Origin: an uncultured Bacteroidales bacterium
GTDB lineage: Bacteria; Bacteroidota; Bacteroidia; Bacteroidales; P3
Assembly: GCA_946406015.1 (NCBI GenBank)
Contig: CAMJJD010000001.1
Span: 96,814 to 160,813 of the forward strand
Direction: 5' to 3'
DNA: 64,000 nt
The notes under the pieces are model-generated. The model was given only the letters and a program-made list of their open reading frames with translations, made no database searches and was not told the origin of the DNA. The translations under genes and the position numbers were made by a program. Positions 17,239 to 25,397 of the stretch are shown in pieces (within the stretch, counting starts at the first letter, position 1; every line of letters begins with the position of its first letter).

Positions 17239-19365
17239 ATGGCAATTATTGGAACCATCAGAAAGCATTCGTGGATAGCAGTTGTCCTTGTGGGCGGTGC
17301 TATCTTGGCCTTCATTTTTCAAGACTTGAGCAAGAACAATAGCGGTATTCCCGATGTGGGCAAGGTGAATGGCAAGACCATGACCTCGCAGCGCTTCAAC
17401 GAGTTGGTGACGGAGGCAGAGGACAATTACAAGATGCAGTACCAGTCGACGCAGGTGCCCTCCGAGGTGGAGATGCAGCTGCGCGACCAGGTGTGGCAGC
17501 AGTTTGTCGAGGAGACCCTTCTTGAGGAGCAGACTGCCAAACTCGGTCTCACCGTTACACCGGCCGAAATGAACGACATGTATGTCGGTCAGTTCATCCA
17601 TCCCTACATCCGTCAGTCGTTCACCGACCCCAAGACAGGCGTATTCGACATTCAGCAGGTTAACTATTGGATTGAGAATTTCAATGACATCGACACCATG
17701 CGCCGTCATCAGTGGGTGGAGCTGGAGAAGGCCGTGAAGATCGACCGTGAACAGCAGAAGTACTCGACGCTCCTTATGAGTGGTTTCTACATGCCCAAGG
17801 CCATCAGCGAGAAGGTCTCCTCCTATGCTCAGCAGGCTTCCAACATCCGCGTGGTGGCTCTGCCTTATATGAATGTTACCGATGAAGAGGCCGCTGTGGT
17901 CGATGCCGACTACAAAGCCTACTACGACGAGCACAAAGCCGAGTTCCGCATTCGCGAAGAGATGCGTGAGCTGGAGTTCATCACCTATCCCGTGAATCCC
18001 ACTGCCGAAGACCTTGCCGAGATTGAGCAGGAGGTGCAGAAGGTGTGGAGCGAGTTCCAGACGGTGCCCGATGACGAGTTGGCTTTCTTCGTCAATGCCG
18101 AGTCGGATCGCAGCTATGATTCCACCTATGTCAAGGCCAGCAGTTTCCGTGCTCCTTTTGATGAGCAGATTGCCGCTGCCGGTGTTGGCCAGATGCTGGC
18201 TCCCCAGCAGGTGGGCAACGAGTGGATGATGGCCAAGGTGTTGGGTAGCGCCGTGCGCCCCGACAGTTTGCGTGCCAGCATATTGTACATCTTGAACGAG
18301 AAAGCTGGTGGTGGCATCACCCGCTCCAACGAACAGGCCAAGCACCTTGCCGACAGCGTGCTCGCCCTCGTCAACAGCAAGAAGATGACTTTCGAGCAGG
18401 CCGTCAGCCAGTTCAGCGACGACCCGCAGAAAGAAGAGAACAAAGGTGATATGAATTGGCAGCTCGATGGCGGTTACGGCTTCCTCAACGAGCAGATTGT
18501 CAATACCCCCGTGGGTACCAGTTTCCTCTTCGAACTTCCCCAGGGCGCCGGCTACTATGTCGTGAAGGTCACTGACAAGACTCCTGCCACCAAGAAGTAC
18601 CGTGTGGCTATGATTACTCGCGAGATTGTTCCCTCGAACAATACCAACCGTGCCATGTATAACGAGGCCAACCGTTTTGCTGGTCAGAACCGTACTGTTG
18701 ACGCCATGGATGCCGCTGCTCGCGAGCAGAATTTGCAGGTGCGCAACGCCCAGGTCTACATGATGGACGACCGTATGGCCGGTGTGGCCAATGCCCGCAG
18801 CATCATCCAGTGGGCCTATAATGAAGACACCAAGGTGGGCGACGTGGCCGACCAGGTCTACGAGTGCGACGGCATGTTTGTAGTGGTTGCCCTCAAGGAC
18901 ATCTACAAGAAGGGTATCGCCACCCTCGAGCAGGTGCGCCCGATGATTGAGCAGCAAGTGCGTGTCGAGAAGAAGGCCCAGATACTGATGGATCGTGCTT
19001 CGGCTGCTGTCAAGTCCGGTCAGGATATCCAGTCGGTGGCTGTGGCGCTGAATGCTCCCGTCGATACCCTCGACAGCATTGCCTTTGGCGACATGAACCT
19101 CCAGAAGTTCGGCATGGAGCCCAAGGTCATCTCTGCTGTGGCTGCCACGCAGAGCGGCTTGGTGGGACCCGTCAAGGGTGCCAACGGTGTCTATGTGGTG
19201 CAGGTCGACAGCAAGGTGCCTCACGAGTCCAACGGCTATGAGTTGGCCCGCATGGCTCAGATGTACCAGTATAAGGCTATGCGTGATAACCGTCGTGCCT
19301 GGCCTGTCACTCAGGTGCTCCGCGACGCTGCCAAGATTACCGATCAGCGCAACAAATTCTTCTAA
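17239..19365 (+). CDS. PpiD/SurA-like peptidylprolyl isomerase and periplasmic foldase
   Basis: 708 residues. An N-terminal membrane anchor (AVVLVGGAILAFIFQDLS, about 14-31) is followed by a SurA_N-like chaperone region (about 35-200, with VNGKTMTSQRFNELV). A parvulin-like domain sits at about 335-450 (FEQAVSQFSDDP, GYGFLNEQIVN, GYYVVKVTDKTP), followed by a second chaperone-like half. Members assist folding of outer-membrane and secreted proteins in the periplasm, which fits a genome making large T9SS cargoes and beta-barrels. It is monocistronic, with its own promoter and a folded leader. Confidence 0.88.
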   Translation: MAIIGTIRKHSWIAVVLVGGAILAFIFQDLSKNNSGIPDVGKVNGKTMTSQRFNELVTEAEDNYKMQYQSTQVPSEVEMQLRDQVWQQFVEETLLEEQTAKLGLTVTPAEMNDMYVGQFIHPYIRQSFTDPKTGVFDIQQVNYWIENFNDIDTMRRHQWVELEKAVKIDREQQKYSTLLMSGFYMPKAISEKVSSYAQQASNIRVVALPYMNVTDEEAAVVDADYKAYYDEHKAEFRIREEMRELEFITYPVNPTAEDLAEIEQEVQKVWSEFQTVPDDELAFFVNAESDRSYDSTYVKASSFRAPFDEQIAAAGVGQMLAPQQVGNEWMMAKVLGSAVRPDSLRASILYILNEKAGGGITRSNEQAKHLADSVLALVNSKKMTFEQAVSQFSDDPQKEENKGDMNWQLDGGYGFLNEQIVNTPVGTSFLFELPQGAGYYVVKVTDKTPATKKYRVAMITREIVPSNNTNRAMYNEANRFAGQNRTVDAMDAAAREQNLQVRNAQVYMMDDRMAGVANARSIIQWAYNEDTKVGDVADQVYECDGMFVVVALKDIYKKGIATLEQVRPMIEQQVRVEKKAQILMDRASAAVKSGQDIQSVAVALNAPVDTLDSIAFGDMNLQKFGMEPKVISAVAATQSGLVGPVKGANGVYVVQVDSKVPHESNGYELARMAQMYQYKAMRDNRRAWPVTQVLRDAAKITDQRNKFF

Positions 19366-19378
19366 ACACAATACTGTT

Positions 19379-19454
19379 GTGTAGGGACGCGGCGTGCCGC
19401 GTCCGCAAGAGATGTTGCTATCTTCAGCGGACGTGGCACGCCGTATCCTTACAC
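19379..19454. repeat. REP-like nested palindrome
   Basis: Arms at 19379-19406 and 19427-19454 are reverse complements at 24 of 28 positions, and each arm is itself palindromic (GGACGCGGCGTGCCGCGTCC). A decayed single copy lies at 47814-47841. This fits an extragenic palindromic repeat. It may also terminate transcription between the foldase and M23 genes. Confidence 0.75.
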
Positions 19455-19475
19455 GACTGACAAGAGACAGCAGAT

Positions 19476-20375
19476 ATGGGTCTCAAGGATTGGTGGTTCA
19501 GACTAAAGGGGAGTTCCATTGCCGATGTCATCAAGCGGAAACACCGCTTCGTCGTGATGGATACCGACACCTTCAAGGAGAAGTTCTCTTTCCAGTTGTC
19601 CGGTAGTAACCTTTTCGTCGCCGTTGGCATTACCATCATTGTCCTTATCCTGCTCACCACCATACTCATTGCCTTCACCCCTTTGCGCGAGTGGATCCCC
19701 GGCTACACCAATAATGCTGCTGTGGAACAGACCTACGCCAACGCCAAGAAACTTGACTCGCTGCAGGTGCAACTTGAAAACCAGGAGTGGATGGTTGCCA
19801 CTATGCAGGCGGTACTGCGCGGCGAGGAGTTGGGAGAGACACAGCAGATGGACAGCAGTGCCACGCTGCAACAGGTGGCCACTGTCTACCGTCGTTCAAA
19901 GGAGGATAGCCTTCTCCGCCTTGAGGTGGAACGCGAAGACAACCTTTACCAGGTGAAGAGCAACAATAGCGGTAGTGCCGCTACGACAGTTGTTGATGCT
20001 TCACCAGCCATCACGCACCTCTTCTTCACACCTCTTAAAGGCAATATCCTAACTCCATACAGCCGTGAGCATTATGGTGTTGACATAGCCGGTGAGGCCG
20101 GTCATGCAGTATGTGCTGCCTACAGCGGCACAGTGCTCTTCTCGGGCTTCACTGCCGAAGCGGGCCAAACGCTGACCATCCAGCATCCTGGGAATGTCGT
20201 CACCGTTTACCGCAACTGCAGTTCGCTGTTGGTGCGGCAAGGCGACGCGGTTCGCGCCGGTGCACCGGTGGCCTATGTGGGCAACAACGGCCGTCGCGAA
20301 TTGGGGCCATATCTGCATTTCGAGATATGGGTGAACGGCGCCGCCGTCAACCCGGAGGAATACATATCTTTTTAG
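19476..20375 (+). CDS. M23/LytM-fold envelope protein, probably non-catalytic
   Basis: 299 residues: a short cytoplasmic part, one membrane helix (about 49-69), a helical linker likely to form a coiled coil (about 85-165), and a C-terminal LytM/M23 domain (about 185-299). Zinc ligands H199 and D203 (HYGVD) and H281 (LHFE) are present. The two catalytic histidines are not: the usual YxHxS is YRNCS (N247) and the usual PHLHF is PYLHF (Y279). By analogy with EnvC and NlpD it may regulate another hydrolase rather than cut peptidoglycan; this is inference. It is followed 4 bp later by dxr. Confidence 0.82.
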   Translation: MGLKDWWFRLKGSSIADVIKRKHRFVVMDTDTFKEKFSFQLSGSNLFVAVGITIIVLILLTTILIAFTPLREWIPGYTNNAAVEQTYANAKKLDSLQVQLENQEWMVATMQAVLRGEELGETQQMDSSATLQQVATVYRRSKEDSLLRLEVEREDNLYQVKSNNSGSAATTVVDASPAITHLFFTPLKGNILTPYSREHYGVDIAGEAGHAVCAAYSGTVLFSGFTAEAGQTLTIQHPGNVVTVYRNCSSLLVRQGDAVRAGAPVAYVGNNGRRELGPYLHFEIWVNGAAVNPEEYISF

Positions 20376-20379
20376 CCAC

Positions 20380-21507
20380 ATGAAACGTATCGCCATATTA
20401 GGATCTACGGGCTCCATCGGTACACAGGCACTGAATGTCATACGACGCCACCGCGACTTGTTTGAGGTGGAGGTGCTGTGTGCCGGTAGCAATGCCGACT
20501 TACTGGTGCAGCAGGCCCTTGAGTTCCGGCCCAATGCCGTTGTCATTGCCGACAAGGACAAATACAGCCGCGTGAGCGACGCACTGGCGAATACGGACAC
20601 CAAGGTTTTCGCCGGCGAGGAGTCGATGGTCGACCTGATGGAGATGTCAAGTATCGACTTGGTGCTGGCAGCCATCGTCGGCTTTGCAGGGCTCAAGCCC
20701 ACCCTCCGCGCCATCGAGTGCGGCAAGCCGGTGGCATTGGCCAACAAAGAGACTATGGTAGTGGCCGGCGCCATTGTCACTGCCGCCGCCGCGAGCCATC
20801 GTGTGCCCATTCTGCCGGTCGACAGCGAACATTCGGCCATCTTCCAATGCTTGATAGGTGAGGGAAGCCCCATTGACAAGATACTCCTCACTGCCAGTGG
20901 CGGCCCTTTCCGCGGCATGAAGCGCGACCAGCTGGCTACCGTCACCCTTGAGCAAGCCCTCCACCACCCCAACTGGAGCATGGGCCGCAAGGTGACCATC
21001 GACAGCGCCAGCCTGATGAACAAGGGACTCGAAGTCATCGAAGCCAAGTGGCTCTTCGGAGTCGAGGCCGACGATATCGAGGTCATTGTCCATCCCCAGT
21101 CGGTGGTCCATTCGATGGTGCAGTTTCGTGACGGCAGCATCAAGGCGCAGCTCGGAGTCCCCACCATGGAGACCCCTATCCAGCTGGCTTTCTCGTTTCC
21201 CGACCGCATCGAGAGCCATCTTCCAAGGCTCGACTTTGCACAGTATCCATCGCTCACTTTCGAGCGCCCTGACCGTACCACTTTCCGCTGCCTCGACCTG
21301 GCTTACCAAGCCATCGCCCGTGGAGGTAACATTCCCTGCGTGATGAATGCAGCCAACGAAGTGGCGGTGCGACGCTTCATCGAAGGTAAAATAGGTTTCC
21401 TTGACATTGCCGACCACGTCGAGCGAGCCATGCAGGAAGCCCCATTCATCCCCAACCCATCACTCGACGACCTGTTACAAACCGATAAAAACATTCGCAA
21501 CCAATGA
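20380..21507 (+). CDS. dxr: 1-deoxy-D-xylulose 5-phosphate reductoisomerase
   Basis: Second enzyme of the non-mevalonate isoprenoid pathway; makes MEP from DXP with NADPH. 375 residues with the NADPH motif GSTGSIG (8-14), ANKETMV (about 123-129), the substrate loop with PVDSEHSAIFQ (about 147-157), and ASGGPFR (about 171). The C-terminal four-helix domain has NAANEVAV. Length is normal. The gene is coupled to rseP by a 4-bp overlap (ATGA at 21504), a common order in bacteria. Confidence 0.97.
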   Translation: MKRIAILGSTGSIGTQALNVIRRHRDLFEVEVLCAGSNADLLVQQALEFRPNAVVIADKDKYSRVSDALANTDTKVFAGEESMVDLMEMSSIDLVLAAIVGFAGLKPTLRAIECGKPVALANKETMVVAGAIVTAAAASHRVPILPVDSEHSAIFQCLIGEGSPIDKILLTASGGPFRGMKRDQLATVTLEQALHHPNWSMGRKVTIDSASLMNKGLEVIEAKWLFGVEADDIEVIVHPQSVVHSMVQFRDGSIKAQLGVPTMETPIQLAFSFPDRIESHLPRLDFAQYPSLTFERPDRTTFRCLDLAYQAIARGGNIPCVMNAANEVAVRRFIEGKIGFLDIADHVERAMQEAPFIPNPSLDDLLQTDKNIRNQ

Positions 21508-22904
21508 AGTGGATTGCCATGCTCCTCAGCCTCTCCCTGCTCGTGCTCACCCACGAGCTCGGACACTTGGGTTTCTCGAAACTGTTCCGTACGCGTGTGC
21601 GTAGGTTCTATATTTTCTTTAACTGGAAGTTCTCCATCCTCAAAGCCAAGAAGTTCGGCGGCAAGTGGCACTTCCTCTTCTTCAATGCCAAGACACCCGA
21701 TTCGTGGGACGAGAAAAACCTTGCCCCCGAAGATCAGGACAACACCCTCTGGGGCATCGGCTGGATACCCCTCGGCGGTTACTGCGATATTGCCGGCATG
21801 ATTGACGAGAGCAAGGATGCAAACGACCTGCCGGCGGAACCGCAGCCGTGGGAGTACCGCACCAAGCCTGCCTGGCAGCGTCTGCTCATCATCAGCGGCG
21901 GTGTGATGGTCAACTTCGTCTCTGCCCTTCTCCTCTTCACTCTCGTCTTTTCGCGCTGGGGGCAGGACGAGTTGCCGCTGCGCAACGCCACCCTCGGCTA
22001 CGATTACCATCAGGTGCTGCTCGACGAAGGTTTCCAGAAGGGCGACATCATCTATACCGTCGATGGACGTGAGATGTACGACCTCAGCGACGCTACGCGG
22101 GCTTTGCTGCTCGACAATCCACGTTATGTTACCGTTCTCCGTGGCGACTCGTTGGTCGACATTGCCATGAGTGGACACCTGCTCGAGCATGCCAACCGTC
22201 AGCAAGCCAAACACCTCATCAAGCCCCGTATGCCCTTCGTCGTGGACGGCTTTGTCGCCGGTTCTGTGGCCGAGCGTGCCGGCATACAGGTGGGCGACAG
22301 TGTGGTGGGCCTCAACGGCATCCACATGGAGTCCTACAGTGAAATTTCGCCTGCACTCCAAGAACATGCCGGCGACAGCGTGACCCTTGCTTTCTACCGA
22401 CAGGGGCAGCTCGATTCTGCCGTTGTCATCCTTGGCTCCGACGGGAAGCTCGGTGTGAAGCTCGTCAGCGACATCTCCAAACTATTCGTCGTCAAGCATA
22501 TCGACTACACCTTCTGGGAGGCTCTTCCCGCTGGCATCAGTCATGGGTGGAACACCCTCGTTGAATATGTCTCTTCGCTCAAGTTGCTCTTCTCCCCCGG
22601 CGGCATGCAGAGCCTCGGCGGTTTTGGCACCATCAGCAGCATCTTCCCCGACCACTGGGATTGGCACGCCTTCTGGACCGTCACCGCCCTCCTGGCACTT
22701 ATTCTGGCGTTCATGAACATTATCCCCATTCCAGGCCTTGACGGCGGACACCTCGTCTTCGTCCTTTGGGAGATTGTCACCGGCCGCAAGCCCTCCGACA
22801 AATTCCTCTCCGTGGCCCAGAACATTGGCATGATACTCCTTCTGGCCCTGATGGTCCTTGCCAACGGCAACGACCTCTGGCGCTGGCTTTCGGGTAAATT
22901 CTAA
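21504..22904 (+). CDS. rseP: RIP zinc metalloprotease RseP (site-2 protease family)
   Basis: Intramembrane protease that cleaves membrane-anchored anti-sigma factors and remnant signal peptides. 466 residues with the active site HELGH (about 12-16) in the first membrane helix, a lengthened N-terminal loop, GYCDIAGMIDE, a second helix (ISGGVMVNFVSALLLF), a PDZ domain with FVAGSVAERAGIQVGDSVV (about 247-265), and the third catalytic motif GLDGGHL (about 412). The substrate sigma system is not in this window. It lies between dxr and the LptF/LptG gene with 6 bp to the latter. Confidence 0.95.
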   Translation: MKWIAMLLSLSLLVLTHELGHLGFSKLFRTRVRRFYIFFNWKFSILKAKKFGGKWHFLFFNAKTPDSWDEKNLAPEDQDNTLWGIGWIPLGGYCDIAGMIDESKDANDLPAEPQPWEYRTKPAWQRLLIISGGVMVNFVSALLLFTLVFSRWGQDELPLRNATLGYDYHQVLLDEGFQKGDIIYTVDGREMYDLSDATRALLLDNPRYVTVLRGDSLVDIAMSGHLLEHANRQQAKHLIKPRMPFVVDGFVAGSVAERAGIQVGDSVVGLNGIHMESYSEISPALQEHAGDSVTLAFYRQGQLDSAVVILGSDGKLGVKLVSDISKLFVVKHIDYTFWEALPAGISHGWNTLVEYVSSLKLLFSPGGMQSLGGFGTISSIFPDHWDWHAFWTVTALLALILAFMNIIPIPGLDGGHLVFVLWEIVTGRKPSDKFLSVAQNIGMILLLALMVLANGNDLWRWLSGKF

Positions 22905-22910
22905 CCCTCG

Positions 22911-24329
22911 ATGAAGAAACTCGACCGCCTCATACTCCGCTCTTTCATCGGCCCTCTGGTGCTCACTTTCGCCATAGCCGTCTTCGTGCTGCTCATGCAG
23001 TTCGTGTGGAAGTATGTCGACGACCTCGTCGGCAAAGGCCTCGAGTTCAAAGTCATTGCCGAGCTCCTCCTCTACGCCTCCGCCACCTTCGTCCCCATGG
23101 CCCTGCCCATCGCGGTCCTCTTTGCATCCATTATGACTATGGGCAATTTTGGTGAACGCTACGAGCTTGTCGCCATGAAGGCCGGCGGCATCTCTGTCAG
23201 CCGCATCATGCTCCCCATGGCTTTCGTCGTCCTCCTGCTCACGGGCATGGCTTTCTACTTCGCCAACAACGTGATGCCCACCGCCATGCTCCGCTACCGC
23301 ATGACCCTCTACGACATCACCCGCAAGAAACCCGCTGTCAACATTCGTCCCGGCGAATACTATAAAGAAATTGAAGGCTACGTCATCCGTGTCGGCAGCA
23401 AAGACTCCGATGGCAGCACCCTCCATGATGTCGTCATCTACGACCACTCCCACGGTATGAACGAGACCTCGGTCACGGTGGCAAGCAGTGGCGTGATGAC
23501 TGCCTCGGCCGACAACCGCTTCCTTTGCTTCACCCTCCGCGACGGATACTCCTACACCGAGTCCTCCTCAGGCGACCAATACTATCGGCGTCCCTTCACC
23601 ACCATCGGCTTCGACGAACAGACCCTCACCTTCGACATCTCCTCCTTCTCCTTCAACCGTAGCAGCGAGGACCTCTTCAAGGGTAGCTATCAGATGATGA
23701 ATATCGCCCAGCTGGACACCACTGTGCGCCGCCTCGACAGTTCTCTCGCCGTGCGTCGTGCCCAAGGTGCCGAACAGATACTGGCGCCCCTCCACGCCTG
23801 GCATCAGGCAGCCGCAGAACCTAGCCGTATCGTGAAAAAAGTGTCCGGAAGCAACGACCGGGAAGAGGGGCAGGAAGCTCAAGTCAAGTTACGTAACTCA
23901 CAAATCGCCTACGCCCTCAATACCGCCCGCACGGCGGCCAAAGACGTCCGTATGCAGGCCGAATTGCAGCAGGCCGACCAGGAATACATCAATCGCCATC
24001 TCATCGAATGGCAGCGCAAATACACCCTCTCTGTCGCCTGCCTCCTTTTGTTCCTCATCGGAGCCCCCTTTGGAAGCATTGTCCGCAAGGGCGGCCTTGG
24101 CCTTCCCTTGGTCGCCTCGGTGCTCTTCTTCGTATTCTACTACGTTGTCGGCATGATAGCTGAGAAAGCTGTCCGTGAGAGCGCCATAGGACCCATAGGC
24201 ATGTGGATCAGCACCTTCGCCATGCTCCCCATCGGCATCCTCCTCACCATCCAGGCCACTACCGACAGCGCCCTCTTCGATGCCTCCTCGTGGAAGAAGT
24301 TCTTCGGGAAGCTCTTCCGTCGTCGATAG
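22911..24329 (+). CDS. LptF/LptG family permease (YjgP/YjgQ)
   Basis: Membrane subunit of the LPS export complex that moves lipopolysaccharide from the inner membrane to the outer membrane with LptB and the Lpt bridge. 472 residues: two N-terminal helix groups (RSFIGPLVLTFAIAVFVLL, ALPIAVLFASIMTMGNFGER), a large periplasmic jellyroll-like domain (about 120-350) and C-terminal helices. FGERYELVAMKAGGIS is the typical family signature. Only one such gene is present here; its partner (LptG or LptF) must be elsewhere. It is probably in one operon with dxr and rseP. Confidence 0.92.
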   Translation: MKKLDRLILRSFIGPLVLTFAIAVFVLLMQFVWKYVDDLVGKGLEFKVIAELLLYASATFVPMALPIAVLFASIMTMGNFGERYELVAMKAGGISVSRIMLPMAFVVLLLTGMAFYFANNVMPTAMLRYRMTLYDITRKKPAVNIRPGEYYKEIEGYVIRVGSKDSDGSTLHDVVIYDHSHGMNETSVTVASSGVMTASADNRFLCFTLRDGYSYTESSSGDQYYRRPFTTIGFDEQTLTFDISSFSFNRSSEDLFKGSYQMMNIAQLDTTVRRLDSSLAVRRAQGAEQILAPLHAWHQAAAEPSRIVKKVSGSNDREEGQEAQVKLRNSQIAYALNTARTAAKDVRMQAELQQADQEYINRHLIEWQRKYTLSVACLLLFLIGAPFGSIVRKGGLGLPLVASVLFFVFYYVVGMIAEKAVRESAIGPIGMWISTFAMLPIGILLTIQATTDSALFDASSWKKFFGKLFRRR

Positions 24330-24350
24330 CCTTCTAGCCTCCCAAGATTT

Positions 24351-24502
24351 GTCGGCAGAGCCGACCCGAAGGCTCCGGTGGAGCCACGAGACTTCAAGAC
24401 ATCAAGACTTCGAAACTTGGCGTCGTTTGAAGGGATAAAAGTTATCGGTTATCGGTATAGGGCTGACGATTCGACAGCCTTTAACCGATAACCGACAACT
24501 GG
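24351..24502. repeat. Repeat-rich spacer after the LptF/LptG gene
   Basis: The spacer 24330-24521 has two perfect hairpins (GTCGGC/GCCGAC at 24351-24365 and GGCTCC/GGAGCC at 24371-24385), an imperfect array of 8-bp GACTTCAA-like units (24389-24420), and an inverted pair of GTTATCG arrays (24441-24457 and 24482-24499). A 12-bp perfect core of the pair is TCGGTTATCGGT. No gene is present. Confidence 0.8.
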
Positions 24503-24521
24503 TTAATTGTGTGGTGCTGCG

Positions 24522-24914
24522 TTAGTTGTTCTTACGCTGGCACTGTTTGGGTGTGACGCAGGTACCGGTGGCGCGGCACACGAGGATTTTCTCCTCGAGC
24601 ACGTCGGCGGCCGAGTCGCTGATGTCGGGACGGGTCTTGATGACCTTGTAGGCCTCGAAACTCATCTTGCGGCTGGTGTTGCCGACATGGGTGATTTCGC
24701 CGTAGGCTTCGATATAGTCGCCGGCGTAGACGGGGGCCTTGAACTCGACCATGTCGTAGGCGCAGAAGAGGCCTTCGTCGCCGTCCTGGATGATGAGAAG
24801 CTCGGTGGCGACATCGCCAAAGAGATGAAGCATGTGGGCGCCGTCGACGAGGTTTCCGCCATAGTGGGCGTCCTTGGCGCTCATGCGGACGCGGAGCATA
24901 GATTTAACTGCCAT
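24522..24914 (-). CDS. kal: 3-aminobutyryl-CoA ammonia-lyase (hotdog fold)
   Basis: Kal removes ammonia from 3-aminobutyryl-CoA in anaerobic lysine fermentation to butyrate and acetate. The 130-residue hotdog protein has the family segments [21 protein letters not shown] (about 11-31), [21 protein letters not shown] and [15 protein letters not shown]. Placement next to a CoA-transferase subunit supports this over a generic thioesterase. The other lysine-pathway genes (kamA, kamDE, kdd, kce) are not in this window. Its upstream leader is an array, because a four-helix-bundle element lies between it and the CoA-transferase gene. Confidence 0.75.
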   Translation of the reverse strand: MAVKSMLRVRMSAKDAHYGGNLVDGAHMLHLFGDVATELLIIQDGDEGLFCAYDMVEFKAPVYAGDYIEAYGEITHVGNTSRKMSFEAYKVIKTRPDISDSAADVLEEKILVCRATGTCVTPKQCQRKNN

Positions 24915-24922
24915 TTTCTTAT

Positions 24923-24979
24923 AAAGTTTAAAAGGTTTAAAAGTTCAAAAGGTTTAAAAGGAAATGGTAGGTTTAAAGG
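24923..24979. repeat. Left array of four-helix element 1
   Basis: Units of 8-9 bp (TTTAAAAGG, TTTAAAAG, TTCAAAAGG), opposite in orientation to the array at 25354-25397. It forms the leader immediately upstream of kal and runs up to the end of the four-helix gene. Confidence 0.88.
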
Positions 24980-25341
24980 TTCTCTTTCTGTTGTTTTAAG
25001 GTTTCTAAATATTTGATATGACTATTTATTGCTGATGATATAATTTTGCATTGCGAAATCATATCCTGAGACATCTCTTCTGAACAATATCTCAGTTCCT
25101 TACATAAATAAACCATACTTCGTACTTCGGCACAACTTCCCTTAGCTGTATGGAGATATTTTATGAAAAGTTGGGTGGAACCTGACTCGCTTCCCTCCGC
25201 AATATTATTCATAATTGATACCGCTGCACGCTGAATTTGGTCTTTAAAGCCAAAATCACTGCTATCCTGCATCAACTCATACACCCTTACCGTCAACTTT
25301 TTTGCCAACGACCATGATGTAAGTTCCTCAAAATAAGCCAT
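24973..25341 (-). CDS. Four-helix-bundle protein (23S rRNA IVP / S23 family), element 1
   Basis: 122 residues. FEELTSWSLAKKLTVRVYEL at the front, FKDQIQRAAVSIMNNIAEG in the middle and a C-terminal amphipathic helix match the S23/IVP family, proteins first seen in 23S rRNA intervening sequences and related in fold to Avd of diversity-generating retroelements. No nuclease or transposase motif is visible. The protein is less G+C-rich than its neighbours. Function unknown. Its start is 12 bp from the right array and its stop lies within the edge of the left array. Confidence 0.88.
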   Translation of the reverse strand: MAYFEELTSWSLAKKLTVRVYELMQDSSDFGFKDQIQRAAVSIMNNIAEGSESGSTQLFIKYLHTAKGSCAEVRSMVYLCKELRYCSEEMSQDMISQCKIISSAINSHIKYLETLKQQKENL

Positions 25342-25353
25342 ACAGGAAGCCCG

Positions 25354-25397
25354 TTACCTTTTTAACCTTTAAACCCTTTTAACCTCTTTAACCCTTA
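25354..25397. repeat. Right array of four-helix element 1
   Basis: Units such as CTTTTTAAC and CTTTAAACC with a period of 8-9 bp, inverted relative to 24923-24979. The array reaches into the stop codon of the upstream CoA-transferase gene (25388-25390). Confidence 0.85.

Larger units (their letters stand above)
24923..25397 (-). mobile_element. Candidate four-helix-bundle element 1
   Basis: A single four-helix-bundle gene bracketed by inverted purine/T-rich short-period arrays, lying between two genes that would otherwise be adjacent in one operon (CoA-transferase alpha and kal). The gene has the same orientation as the operon. Boundaries are approximate, and I see no target-site duplication. 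Mobility is inferred from architecture and from the second, better defined element at 26805. Confidence 0.6.

Noticed and set aside
17230-19371. Long open frame on the minus strand opposite the foldase gene (also 9384-11027, 41204-44857, 55583-57256, 60616-62244)
   Set aside because: These are mirror frames caused by G+C-rich codon use. The plus-strand genes have clear domains, signal peptides and operon context, and the mirror proteins have none.
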